From: Chloroherpetonaceae bacterium
GTDB lineage: Bacteria; Bacteroidota; Chlorobiia; Chlorobiales; Thermochlorobacteraceae
Assembly (NCBI GenBank): GCA_033763895.1
Contig: JANRJQ010000012.1
Span: 1-52,148, forward strand
Reading direction: 5' to 3'
Length of the DNA stretch: 52,148 bases
The notes under the pieces are model-generated. The model was not told the DNA's origin. It saw only the letters and a list, made by a program, of their open reading frames with translations, and ran no database searches. Shown here piece after piece: positions 36,234 through 45,131 of the stretch. Both the position numbers and the translations under genes were made by a program. How positions within the stretch are numbered: position 1 is the stretch's first letter; the number at the start of each line of letters is the position of its first letter.

Positions 36234-37535
36234 TTATGGCTTGATGGCAAATGTAATGATAAATGCCAAAACAGAAATGACAAGCCCATACATAAAGAAG
36301 TTATAGCTCACGCGTAGGTAGCGATATTTCTGACCTAAAACCATTCCTAAATAGTAGTTGTCTTTAATCATACTGTCATGAAGGTATTCTTTGTCATTGG
36401 TCATTGAATCGATCCCTCTCTCATACTCGTTCAGACTCAAATGAAGGTAGTTTCCAAAGAAGAGAAGATTGGTGCGCTTTTTGAGAAGCTCATCGGGTTT
36501 ATCTTTGCTGAATGTAACATTCGGGCGTGTTGAAAGAATTGCAAAAATGATGGTAATAACACAAACCATTAAGAGAATCAAAGTTGCGGGAATGAACTGC
36601 GGCTGCTCTTCAAGCCTGCGAATAAAAACGGCGATGAAAATGGAAATGATCGTTGCATTCACTTGAATGAGAAGATTTGCTTTTTGATCAGCAATTTGAC
36701 TGAAATCCACATTATTGCGTGAGGTGGTTTTGTAAACTGAGTCGAATTCGCGGTCACTGACCTTTTCACTTGGCTTTTGCGTCGATTTATCAACCTGTTT
36801 CAAAGGCTCACTGTCCATTACCTTCTCAACAGAGTCATCATCCTTTTTCTTTTTATCTTTCTTTTTTGAATTCAATTGTTCTTCTTCAAGTTGAATTCTC
36901 CGAAAGCGTTTCCTGAGTTGCAGGTAGTTTTCGGAACGCCCATCTGCATAATTTGAAAGGCAATACTTGGTTCGAAATGGATTTAATTCAAAAAAAACAA
37001 TGTTGCCTTCCAACCATTTTAAATCAGAATATTGATTTCCTTGCACGAGTTCCCACTCCGCGCGAAGCAATTCCGAAGACGTCTCGTAGTTGGGCAATCC
37101 AAGGTGAATTAAATCGGCATCGCAGAGAATTTCATCAAGAAATGTTTTGGGGTTTTGAGGAATAACCGTCGCGTAAATCGCACCCGTGACCCGCGTAATT
37201 TTTTCGGGAGCATAGCCTTTTTGAAGAAGAAACTGCTCGGCGAATTCCGCACTTTTCCTTTCGTGATTTTCATACGTCTCAATATGCCCTAAGTCATGAA
37301 ACCACGCTGCGAGAAGCAAGATTTCTAATTCATCTTCATTAAGCCCTTCACCGATTCCAATTTCGCTTGAAGCCTTTACTACTTGAACCGTGTGTGAAAA
37401 ATTATGATATACCCGATTCGGCTGAAGTTTCTCTTTGTAATTTTGATAAACGTAAGACTCCGCCTCCAAAAGGAGAGGCGAATAAAAAGGGGATTGAAGC
37501 GAAAGGTGAGGCTTCTCAGAGATTTCTATACTCAT
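36234..37535 (-). CDS. HD-domain protein fused to a PycTM (DUF5706-like) membrane module
   Basis: A 433-residue protein from the ATG at 37535 (MSIEISEKPHL); an upstream ATG at 37601 would overlap the ABC-2 permease gene by 53 bases. The N-terminal 180 residues are an HD phosphohydrolase: HNFSHTVQVV, AAWFHDLGHIE with the His-Asp pair, and CDADLIHLG supply the metal ligands. A Lys-rich, charged linker (about 230-275) follows. The C-terminal 160 residues, with TTSRNNVDFSQIADQKANLLIQVNATIISI, two membrane spans, and STRPNVTF, then a final span, match the Pycsar effector PycTM/DUF5706. No nucleotide cyclase gene is adjacent. A role in nucleotide second-messenger turnover or defence is inference. 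Confidence 0.82.
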   Translation of the reverse strand: MSIEISEKPHLSLQSPFYSPLLLEAESYVYQNYKEKLQPNRVYHNFSHTVQVVKASSEIGIGEGLNEDELEILLLAAWFHDLGHIETYENHERKSAEFAEQFLLQKGYAPEKITRVTGAIYATVIPQNPKTFLDEILCDADLIHLGLPNYETSSELLRAEWELVQGNQYSDLKWLEGNIVFFELNPFRTKYCLSNYADGRSENYLQLRKRFRRIQLEEEQLNSKKKDKKKKDDDSVEKVMDSEPLKQVDKSTQKPSEKVSDREFDSVYKTTSRNNVDFSQIADQKANLLIQVNATIISIFIAVFIRRLEEQPQFIPATLILLMVCVITIIFAILSTRPNVTFSKDKPDELLKKRTNLLFFGNYLHLSLNEYERGIDSMTNDKEYLHDSMIKDNYYLGMVLGQKYRYLRVSYNFFMYGLVISVLAFIITFAIKP

Positions 37536-37548
37536 TCGATGGCTTCGT

Positions 37549-38787
37549 TTAGCTATATCTTGCCCATTTGACAATTTCTCCCAAAGTGGGTTTCTTTCCA
37601 TACATCAAGATACCGATTCGATAAATCTTTGCGGCTGCTTTTAATATTCCGTAGAATGTCGCGGTCATGATGAAAAAGCAAAGCGCGATTTGCCAAACAG
37701 GTACATCCGATGAAGCAATTCGTCCCATCATCAAAATTGGAGAGAAAAACGGAATGAGCGACATGATTACCGAAAAGGTTGAATCAGGCTTGGAAATCAC
37801 ATATTGAACCACCAAAATCGGAATAATAACTAGCATAGAAATAGGCGCTTGAACCGATTGTGCATCTTGTGCATTCTCAAAGGCTGAGCCGATAGCGGCG
37901 TAAATCGTCGCGAAAAGTAAATATCCGTAAATGAAAAACAACACAAAGTAAACCAACAGCGAGGCCGGCAGTGAGAAATTAAATTTGGTGGACATCGAAA
38001 GCGATACCGCCGACATCCCAAAACTCACCACGCTCCATATTAAGTACTGTGTGAATCCCACGAGCCCAATGCCGACTATTTTCCCAAGCATCAAGTCAAA
38101 GGGAGTAACCGAGGCCGCCATTACTTCCATTACCTTCGAGGATTTCTCTTCCATTACTGAAGAGCTCACCACTGCCCCGTAACTGAAGATGGTGCCATAA
38201 ATGAGAAATACCATTACATAAGCAACAATAAAGCCTGAAAACCCGCCCATCTTGTCGCTTTTTCCTTCATCCTTCGAAACAACCTGTGTTTCCAATTTGA
38301 GCGGGTCATTGATAACTTTAACTTCCATCTCACTATAGCCCTTTTGAGATAAAAAGTGACTACGTAGTGCCCTTTGAAGCGTGTTGCGTACTAACCGTTG
38401 CGATTCAAAATCGCCCACATTCTTTGAATAAACAATCGCCTTAAATGGGGTTTCGGAATTTGCTGAATCGTTACTAAGCACCACATAAGCTGTAAATTTA
38501 CCGGTCACGGTATGCTGTCTTGCAATTTCCTTGTCTTCGGGTTTTAAGATTTCAAAAATTGTTTTTGCGTCAGAAGAGGCACGTAAAGCTGGCGCGTTGA
38601 TGACGCCAGTTTCATCGACAATGGCATAAACTTCCTTGCCGTCGCTTGAGGTGAAAAAGGCCAATGCCAATGGAATCAAGATAAAAGCCGAGAATATCAC
38701 GGGAATTAAAATTGTAGAGATAATAAATCCCTTACCTTTAACCCGTTCTAAATACTCTTTACGGATAACAATTCCTGCTTTACTCAT
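37549..38787 (-). CDS. ABC-2 type transporter permease (NatB-like)
   Basis: A 412-residue membrane protein. It begins IVIRKEYLERVKGKGFIISTILIPV, the N-terminal span of the ABC-2 exporter family, followed by a large extracytoplasmic domain of about 150 residues (VYAIVDETGV to NDPLKLETQVVSKDE) and five further spans with EEKSSKVMEVMAASVTPFDLMLGKIVG, the conserved coupling-helix region. The usual ATPase gene is absent next to it. The unpaired ATPase at 12.4-13.3 kb could serve, but this is inferred only from both being orphans. It is 18 bases downstream of a GH13 lipoprotein gene. Confidence 0.85.
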   Translation of the reverse strand: MSKAGIVIRKEYLERVKGKGFIISTILIPVIFSAFILIPLALAFFTSSDGKEVYAIVDETGVINAPALRASSDAKTIFEILKPEDKEIARQHTVTGKFTAYVVLSNDSANSETPFKAIVYSKNVGDFESQRLVRNTLQRALRSHFLSQKGYSEMEVKVINDPLKLETQVVSKDEGKSDKMGGFSGFIVAYVMVFLIYGTIFSYGAVVSSSVMEEKSSKVMEVMAASVTPFDLMLGKIVGIGLVGFTQYLIWSVVSFGMSAVSLSMSTKFNFSLPASLLVYFVLFFIYGYLLFATIYAAIGSAFENAQDAQSVQAPISMLVIIPILVVQYVISKPDSTFSVIMSLIPFFSPILMMGRIASSDVPVWQIALCFFIMTATFYGILKAAAKIYRIGILMYGKKPTLGEIVKWARYS

Positions 38788-38805
38788 TAAGTTTTTGTGT
38801 TAAGT

Positions 38806-41328
38806 TTATTGAAGCTTGATAATGGTATAAGATTCAGGTGGTACTACCGTCGTGATACTTGAGCCAACAAGTTGATTTGTTCCTGAACCCAAAAGTGTTT
38901 GAACTCCTTTTACGCCATAAATGCTTGGCAGTTCCAATTGTAATGATCGCTCATTCAAAGATTTATTGAGAATCACCAAAATGCGTTCGTTCATATCGGA
39001 GCGGAGATACGCAAATAAATCGGTATCGGTATGAAGCGTAATGAAATCGCCATAACGAAGTGCAGAGTGTGCTTTTCTAAGCCTGAAGAGGGCGCGAGTT
39101 TCAGAAAGCATTGCTTGCTCGTTGCTTGAAAGTCCGGTTGTTTCGCTGAACCGCATTGGGCGCCGGTTGTCAGGGTCGGCGGAACCAGTCAAGCCAATTT
39201 CATCGCCATAGTAAACAACCGGAACACCCGGAATCGTTGCAATAAAAGCAAGAAACACTTTTGCTTTATCATAACTTTTGGGTTGATTAACCTCTGGAGG
39301 CGAATTCCACCCGATTTCCTCCGCATTTTGTGTTTGCAAAGTGAGATCTCCATCGGCATAAGCCATAAAGCGAATCTTATCATGACTATCCATCAAGTTT
39401 CCCATTATATGTTGTGTTCCATAAACTGAGAGTCCCTTGTGAAGTTCGTTTGAAAGTGCTGCGAAATTTGCGTCGGGCGTCAGGAAGGTATAAAGCGAGG
39501 CATCGTAAAGTGTAAAGTTAAATTGAGCATCCAATTGGCCGTTATTCACATAAGATTTGATGAGCGAATAATCGCCAAAGGTTTCACCGATTTGATACAC
39601 TTTTCGCTTTTCAGGGAGCTCGATTCGTTCTTTAATTTTCTTTGTAAGGAGTCGCCAAAATTCATTCGGAATATGCTTTACGGCATCGTGCCGAAAACCG
39701 TGAGCACCTGTGGTTTTGAGCCACCAAAGTGCGTTATCAGTCATCGCTTCCAAAGCTTCTTGATTTGAAAAATCAAAAGTGGGTAAATAAGGTTCAAACC
39801 AAGTGGTGAGGCGATATTCATTGAAAAGTCGAATATTCTTTTTCCCGTTGGGTAAGTCGAGTTTTCCAAACCACTCCGGATGCGCTTTGAAATAGGGGTG
39901 ATCGATGTGGGTATGATGTCCCACAAAGTCAAGCAGGACGCGCATCTTTCGTCGCTCGGCTTTTGCAATAAGCAGTTTCAATTGTGCCATCGACCCAAAC
40001 CGTTTTTCCACTTCTTCATGATGCGTTGGCCAGTAGCCGTGATATCCGCTGAAGAGCCGATGAGGCGGAGGATACTCGGCGTGTGCGGAGTCGGTACCTT
40101 TATTCACCGGCGAAATCCAAAGTGTGTTCACACCCAGCGAATCAAAATAGCCGGTTTCAATTTTATTGATGATGCCCGCGAAATCGCCGCCCCAAAAATT
40201 CGCTTTTGGCGAAAGGGCAGGGTGATTAATTGGCGCATCATTGGCAGTATCGCCATTTTTAAATCGATCGGTAACAATCGAATAAACAATGGCATCATTC
40301 CATTTAAAGGGCGTTGGAACGCCGGCAGGCGTAATGCTCTCGGTGGTTTCAAGGGGTTTGCCTGCGGTGAGATAAACGGTTTGCAATGGCGTAGTAACCC
40401 CGTTTCGCGAAACCAACACACGCACTGTTTTTTCCCCTTTTAATTCAGGGCCTTTAATCTTTAGAATCACACGCTGATCAACAATTTTAAAGAGGGTTGG
40501 CGGAATCGAGCGGTTATCAAAGAGCGCGATGATTTCACTTGCCAATGGGCTGGGCGTTTTGGCCTTGGCGGTGTCGTTGGGAGCGGTGCCAATTGGATTT
40601 TCATCATACCAAAAGTTGAGCTCGGTTTCACCGCCGCGAACATTTGCTTCAAGGGGATGAAGAAAAGCTTTTGGCCGCTCGTCTTTGAGGGATAAAATAG
40701 AATTAAATCCTCCAATGCCATTTGGCGCTTGAACCGGATTTTCAGGATCTAATATTTCTGCACCGTCAACGACAAATTTATATTCATAACGGCCGAAGCT
40801 AAGCTGCAATGAACGCTCATAGAATCCGGTTTGTGCGTTGAAGTCAAGCGGAAGATCTGTTCGGTTCCAAGAGTTAAAGTTGCCCATCAGATTCACAGAT
40901 TTCACGCCTGATTTCGCCTTAAATCGAAATAGTCGCTTCTCAAGTCTTGAAACCATTGCAATGATTTTATACATCGCATTGCCCATTCGAAAACTGATGA
41001 GCGTTGCACCCTCAAAAGTCTCTTTAGGATTTAGGATTAATAGATTTTTTTCTTTGAGGTAATCAATTTGAATGACATCGTTTTCTGAAAATGCACAATC
41101 ATAATTTTCGGAATAGAATAAATCTGAAACAAGAATTGTATCTGACTTTCCGGCAGTTAACCGAAGCGGTTCAATTAAATCGGTAAGATATCGAGGCTGA
41201 GACGGGGGAGTGGTACAGGATGAAAAGCAAATTGCAAAAATAGCAAGATAAGCAAAAAGCGGGCGACTAGCTGCCCGCATCAACAACTTCAACATACTCA
41301 ATATGCGTTTGGGTTGAATGAACTTCAA
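38806..41328 (-). CDS. GH13 alpha-amylase-family lipoprotein with N-terminal CBM48-like domain
   Basis: An 840-residue protein starting by ATGA overlap with the upstream GWxTD gene. Its signal peptide ends in a lipobox (ICFSSC), so it should be a lipoprotein; an internal ATG at 41295 would shorten the signal. Residues about 135-210 (VKSVNLMGNFNSWNR ... GRYEYKFVVDGAEILDPENP) form a glycogen-binding CBM48-like domain. From about 345 comes the (beta/alpha)8 barrel: LDFVGHHTHIDHPY, GFRHDAVKH with nucleophile Asp548, QIGETFGD with acid/base Glu582, and MDSHDKIRF with the third Asp. Cyclomaltodextrinase or neopullulanase-like activity on starch or glycogen fragments is likely. Confidence 0.9.
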   Translation of the reverse strand: MKFIQPKRILSMLKLLMRAASRPLFAYLAIFAICFSSCTTPPSQPRYLTDLIEPLRLTAGKSDTILVSDLFYSENYDCAFSENDVIQIDYLKEKNLLILNPKETFEGATLISFRMGNAMYKIIAMVSRLEKRLFRFKAKSGVKSVNLMGNFNSWNRTDLPLDFNAQTGFYERSLQLSFGRYEYKFVVDGAEILDPENPVQAPNGIGGFNSILSLKDERPKAFLHPLEANVRGGETELNFWYDENPIGTAPNDTAKAKTPSPLASEIIALFDNRSIPPTLFKIVDQRVILKIKGPELKGEKTVRVLVSRNGVTTPLQTVYLTAGKPLETTESITPAGVPTPFKWNDAIVYSIVTDRFKNGDTANDAPINHPALSPKANFWGGDFAGIINKIETGYFDSLGVNTLWISPVNKGTDSAHAEYPPPHRLFSGYHGYWPTHHEEVEKRFGSMAQLKLLIAKAERRKMRVLLDFVGHHTHIDHPYFKAHPEWFGKLDLPNGKKNIRLFNEYRLTTWFEPYLPTFDFSNQEALEAMTDNALWWLKTTGAHGFRHDAVKHIPNEFWRLLTKKIKERIELPEKRKVYQIGETFGDYSLIKSYVNNGQLDAQFNFTLYDASLYTFLTPDANFAALSNELHKGLSVYGTQHIMGNLMDSHDKIRFMAYADGDLTLQTQNAEEIGWNSPPEVNQPKSYDKAKVFLAFIATIPGVPVVYYGDEIGLTGSADPDNRRPMRFSETTGLSSNEQAMLSETRALFRLRKAHSALRYGDFITLHTDTDLFAYLRSDMNERILVILNKSLNERSLQLELPSIYGVKGVQTLLGSGTNQLVGSSITTVVPPESYTIIKLQ

Positions 41329-42779
41329 AATGCTTCAACTTTTTCAAGCTCAAAAGAGCCGGTATTTGTACGATCAACAAAAATAAATTTTCGTTTTATT
41401 TCCTCGTAATACCAAGTTTCACGAACCGAGCGCCCGGCCGGAAACTCACGCTCCGTGCGGTTTGGCTCTCCGTAAAGAATCCAAGTTTTCCCTCGGTCAG
41501 TTCGCCAACCGAATTCTCGCGGGGTATAAAAATTCAAAAATGCGAAATCAACTCTCTTGAAATATTCCGCCATCACTTCATTGTAATCCGTTTCAGGCGT
41601 GGGATCTTGCGATTTCCAAAAGGCCAAAAACTTCTGCTTCTGTTCATCAATATTGCCGCTGTTGACTCCGCTTAACGAATCAGGCGGAGTAATGTACTCC
41701 ATCAAGCGTATAGAAAGCGTGAGATCATATAAGCCAAAAGGCATATCAGCCCAAGAGGTTTCAAATTTTTTGGTGATTTCATTTTTCTTTCCGCCAACTT
41801 CTGCGTTTACCACCATTTTGAAACGCGCATTCGCCAAACGTTCACCTCTGAAATCAAGCGGAATGAATACTGTTTTGATTTCACCCTTCCGCTCTCCTTT
41901 TTCAACATAAAGGCTGTCGCCATTTGGATTGACACGGAAGCCGGAGATAGAAACAAACTGATTTTGAGTCACGGAGTCTGAAAGAACAAAGCGCTCGTCT
42001 TCACCGGTAAGTTGAAATAAAGTGAAAGTAACGACCGGTGGTAAATTTTTTCCCGAAACTTGGATGAACGGCACAAAATCTTTTCCGTAAACGCCGTTTC
42101 CACCTAATCCAATAGGCTGAAGTAATGAGCTTGTGGAATTAAGCGTCGGACGTTGAAGCATTAAGGGTTGTGAAAAAACAAATTCACTTTCCGGTTTCTT
42201 TAAGGTGAGCTTTTTCTTATCAACTCGAATCTGCCGCTGACGGTCGTTATCATATACTTCAAGAACATACTCATATTCTTTATACCCAAGGTTGGCTGTA
42301 AAATGCGCTTCCACAAATCGATTTCGATCATTTGAGACCGTGAAGCTATCTGTCTCAATTAGCCTTTTCACAGTTTTCCGGGAAACAAGTTTTTTCTCTT
42401 CAAAAACTTCAAGCGAGATAAAAATCTCAGCATTCAATTTCCCGCTTCTTCCCTTTACAAAGTATAGATTATCATACGATAGGCGCGTATTCACATACAC
42501 TTGAACCGAATCGGGTGAGGCCGTAGGGAATATGACGCTTTCGGTATAAAACTGAGGACGAGAATATTTTCTGAAAATATCAAGATAGCGGTCTTGGGAT
42601 TTCAGGTTATTGGGTGAAAAAAGAAATAACTGAAGTAAAATCGCGGAGAAAATAAAGGGCGCTTTACTTTTGGTTGTACCGATTTTAAAAATGCGGGTCA
42701 AAGAGATGTTGGTCGTAAGAAATAATGAATACATCAAAAACGCTGAGTTTACAAAATTGAAGATCAATATGTGAAACAA
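41325..42779 (-). CDS. GWxTD-domain exported protein
   Basis: A 484-residue protein. The C-terminal 110 residues form the GWxTD domain: FLAFWKSQDPTPETDYNEVMAEYFKRVDFA, then GWRTDRGKTWILYGEPNR and the ETWYYEE...FIFVDRTNTG end. The function of this domain is not established. The N-terminus is hydrophobic twice (about residues 5-25 and 40-60, the latter ending NNLKSQ); the ATG at 42734 is an alternative start. The middle part is beta-rich with no recognised fold. It is coupled by a four-base overlap to the GH13 gene, which suggests a joint role in surface glycan handling. Confidence 0.8.
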   Translation of the reverse strand: MFHILIFNFVNSAFLMYSLFLTTNISLTRIFKIGTTKSKAPFIFSAILLQLFLFSPNNLKSQDRYLDIFRKYSRPQFYTESVIFPTASPDSVQVYVNTRLSYDNLYFVKGRSGKLNAEIFISLEVFEEKKLVSRKTVKRLIETDSFTVSNDRNRFVEAHFTANLGYKEYEYVLEVYDNDRQRQIRVDKKKLTLKKPESEFVFSQPLMLQRPTLNSTSSLLQPIGLGGNGVYGKDFVPFIQVSGKNLPPVVTFTLFQLTGEDERFVLSDSVTQNQFVSISGFRVNPNGDSLYVEKGERKGEIKTVFIPLDFRGERLANARFKMVVNAEVGGKKNEITKKFETSWADMPFGLYDLTLSIRLMEYITPPDSLSGVNSGNIDEQKQKFLAFWKSQDPTPETDYNEVMAEYFKRVDFAFLNFYTPREFGWRTDRGKTWILYGEPNRTEREFPAGRSVRETWYYEEIKRKFIFVDRTNTGSFELEKVEAF

Positions 42780-42818
42780 ACAATACGAAGCTTTCTTAAA
42801 GTTCGATTCCCGAAAGTT

Positions 42819-43274
42819 CTATTTGATAATGTAAACCGTTTCGCCTTCTTTCGAAAGGTGATATTTTTCCCTTGCCAAGCGTTCAATTTCATCCGGTTCT
42901 GAAGTTCTTTTGAGTTTCGCTTCCAATTGAATTCGCTTCGCTTCCTCTTCTTGAAGTTCTTTTTGAATTGAAGCCACTTGCATTTCAAGTCTGATGCGTT
43001 GAATAATGCCGTGATTTCCAAATAGAACGGCAAAAATCATCATACCTGCAATCGCAAGTACTGCATAGTGTTTTGGATTTTCAATCACCCGCTTTGCAGC
43101 ATCAATTGAAAATCCTTTTGCCCATCGATAAGCACTTTCGCTCGAACTTTTTACAATTGCTTTGCTTGGTAAGGCTGTGATGAGGAATGGAAAAAAGCGC
43201 TCTTTGAAAAATGCGGTATAACCCGAAAATTCTTCTTGAATGGCTTGAAACAGCCGGTTAACTTTTTCTTTCAT
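42819..43274 (-). CDS. FtsB/DivIC-type septum formation initiator protein
   Basis: A 151-residue protein with one membrane span (about residues 66-83, YAVLAIAGMMIFAVLFG) followed by a coiled coil (about 88-130, IQRIRLEMQVASIQKELQEEEAKRIQLEAKLKRT) and the conserved end SEPDEIERLAREKYHLSKEGETVYII. That last part is the family hallmark. The N-terminal cytoplasmic region of about 60 residues is longer than in E. coli FtsB. The role is in the divisome with FtsL/FtsQ-type partners. A smaller overlapping frame on the same strand is a shadow. Confidence 0.85.
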   Translation of the reverse strand: MKEKVNRLFQAIQEEFSGYTAFFKERFFPFLITALPSKAIVKSSSESAYRWAKGFSIDAAKRVIENPKHYAVLAIAGMMIFAVLFGNHGIIQRIRLEMQVASIQKELQEEEAKRIQLEAKLKRTSEPDEIERLAREKYHLSKEGETVYIIK

Positions 43275-43392
43275 TTCGCTTGATATCTTTTGAAGTGCCT
43301 GAAAAGTTAATAAAAAAAATTGGAGAAAACTTGGAAAGGAATTGCAAAACTTTTAAAAGTAAATGAAGAAAAAAACTTGACCCATCAATCAA

Positions 43393-43695
43393 TTACATAA
43401 ATTTATTTCCTCGCAAAACTTCTGCAGCTGTGATGTAGGTAATCATGCTGTATTTATTGAGGTAAGTTTTAGAAAGATGATTTAAAATCTTTTCCGCCAC
43501 TTCCTCGCTTGCGAGCACCTCTAATCGAATATTTTCACCTTCCCATTCACTGATTCGCTCACCCGTTTGAGATCCCCCACGCGCAGCTTGAATTGTATAG
43601 CCTTTTGCCCCAAGCTCTTGAATTTCTTCAATTAATCGCTCTTCAAGCACTTCATCGGCAATGATGGTCACGAGTTTTAATGAAATGGTTTGCAT
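43393..43695 (-). CDS. sbtB: PII-like protein, SbtB-type
   Basis: A 100-residue PII-like signalling protein. The ferredoxin-like fold is seen in SLKLVTIIADEVLEERLIEEIQELGAKGYTIQAARGG and in IRLEVLASEEVAEKILNHLSKTYLNKYSMITYITAAEVLR. The T-loop segment GSQTGERISEWEG is short and lacks the Tyr51 site of GlnB/GlnK. The gene lies nine bases after an SbtA-type transporter gene, the standard pair in cyanobacteria where SbtB binds adenine nucleotides and inhibits bicarbonate uptake. The C-terminal disulfide loop of some cyanobacterial SbtB proteins is absent (no Cys). Confidence 0.82.
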   Translation of the reverse strand: MQTISLKLVTIIADEVLEERLIEEIQELGAKGYTIQAARGGSQTGERISEWEGENIRLEVLASEEVAEKILNHLSKTYLNKYSMITYITAAEVLRGNKFM

Positions 43696-43704
43696 CGTAA
43701 ATCT

Positions 43705-44778
43705 TTATCCAAGTTGAAAAAGTATTATCGAAATCTGATGATATAGCGGGATTCCCACCGTGATATTAAAAGGAAAAGTAACCGCAAGGCTCAAAGTGAG
43801 TGAATAGGTTGGATTCGCTTCCGGAATCGCAACACGGCAAGCAGCAGGGGCAGCAATGTAGGAGGCGCTTGCTGCAAGTGTTCCAAATATCATTGCCCCG
43901 CCAACTGAGAGACCTGAAATCTTTCCGATCCAAATACCGAGAATACCCATTAATACAGGGAAGACAATGCCAAATCCAATTAAAAATATGCCAACCGATT
44001 TGAAATCTTTAATTCGCCTTCCTGTCACCAAACCCGCCTCGAGAAGAAAAAGCGTTAGAATCCCTTTGAAGGGAAGATCGAAAAATGGTGAGACTTGTGC
44101 CCATCCGCCTTTGCCACCCAAAAAACCAATGACCATTCCACCCAAAAGTAAAATACTGCCTTTGCCCGCAAGGAGCTCGATAAATAGAGCTTTCAAAGCG
44201 AGCGACTCATTGGGTGAATTTGATTCTTTCCCGAGTGTATCAGCAGTAACCTTGAATTTCTTGTGACCTAAAATCGGAAGAGAACCACCCACTTTCGCCA
44301 AAAATACGCCGATGATAATTGCAGGAACTTCCATTATAGCCAAAAGGCCGGGCAAATAGCCTTCATATACGCCACCCAGTGTGCCTTGTGAAATCAATGA
44401 ATTCGCGGCAAGGTTATCTTGAAATGATTGTGCCCCGGCAAAGGTAACCGCTGAAACAGAGCCATAATGCGCTGCAATGGCTGCACAGTCAAAGAGTGAA
44501 AGGGATGAAAATTTTCTTAGAAATGAAAATGCCAAAAGTGGAATTGCGGTACCGAGAAGTAACGCGGCAACGGCAGGTTTGATAAAATCCTCGAGATGTG
44601 AAATGGAAAGTTTGTATCCGCCTTTTAAGCCAATTGCAAGCAAAAGATAGATAGAGATAGCCGTGTACAATTCGTTAGGAAACTTTAAATCGCTGCGAAG
44701 GAAGGTGGCAATGAGTCCGAGTGCAAAGGCCAATACAATTGGCGAAAAAAGATTGCTTAGTGCTAAGCCAAAATCCAT
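43705..44778 (-). CDS. sbtA: SbtA-type sodium-dependent bicarbonate transporter
   Basis: A 357-residue membrane protein with about ten spans. It has the SbtA start NLFSPIVLAFALGLIATFLRSDLKFPNELYTAISIYLLLAIGLKGG, and the inverted-repeat core with YGSVSAVTFAGAQSFQ and later GTLAASASYIAAPAACRVAIPEANP, which are the substrate/Na+ binding stretches of the family. SbtA imports HCO3- with Na+; the adjacent SbtB homologue supports this. The presence outside cyanobacteria is known but uncommon in my experience. A strong terminator-like hairpin lies 47 bases upstream of the start on the same strand. Confidence 0.88.
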   Translation of the reverse strand: MDFGLALSNLFSPIVLAFALGLIATFLRSDLKFPNELYTAISIYLLLAIGLKGGYKLSISHLEDFIKPAVAALLLGTAIPLLAFSFLRKFSSLSLFDCAAIAAHYGSVSAVTFAGAQSFQDNLAANSLISQGTLGGVYEGYLPGLLAIMEVPAIIIGVFLAKVGGSLPILGHKKFKVTADTLGKESNSPNESLALKALFIELLAGKGSILLLGGMVIGFLGGKGGWAQVSPFFDLPFKGILTLFLLEAGLVTGRRIKDFKSVGIFLIGFGIVFPVLMGILGIWIGKISGLSVGGAMIFGTLAASASYIAAPAACRVAIPEANPTYSLTLSLAVTFPFNITVGIPLYHQISIILFQLG

Positions 44779-45131
44779 TATAGGAGCGTTTTCACATTGT
44801 AGAAAGTCTTAAAAGTAAAGTTACAAAAAAAAAGAAGGATGCCCGTTTGCATCCTTCTTAATAATAATGGATATGACATGTTCAAAGAAAGTTAAAACTT
44901 CTTGGTGAATCAATGTTTTTTAATGTTTTACTTGTATCTAAGGTTCTTTAATAATGTGCTCTGTTTTGGAGTGATGATATCCAAACAAGAATAAACTAAG
45001 ACAATATTAGAAAATATTTTATCATAAAAGAAATTTTTAATAAAATTTCTTTGGTAAGGAATTGAACATGTTCGTTTATTCCGTTTAAGCCGTGTATCTT
45101 TGAAAAACGATAAAAAAGCAAACCTCTTTTA
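44779..45131. other. Divergent intergenic region between sbtA and polyprenyl synthase genes
   Basis: A 353-base AT-rich stretch with promoters for both flanking genes. It contains the terminator at 44825-44859 and an IR AAATTTTTAATAAAATTT-type AT-rich dyad near 45031. No protein gene with a credible ribosome binding site was found. The 270 bases upstream of the terminator could be an untranslated leader or a small RNA gene. Confidence 0.45.
44825..44859 (-). terminator. Intrinsic terminator in the leader of sbtA (possible attenuator)
   Basis: A perfect 11-base stem, AAGAAGGATGC (44832-44842) and GCATCCTTCTT (44849-44859), with a six-base loop, is followed on the minus strand by nine T residues. 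It is upstream of the sbtA start codon on the same strand, and no gene precedes it on that strand. It must end either a leader transcript (attenuation of sbtA-sbtB) or a small RNA from 44.86-45.13 kb. Confidence 0.8.

Noticed and set aside
42764-43033. 89-residue frame overlapping the FtsB/DivIC-like gene
   Set aside because: It is an alternative frame of the coiled-coil region; the other frame carries the family motif and a membrane span.
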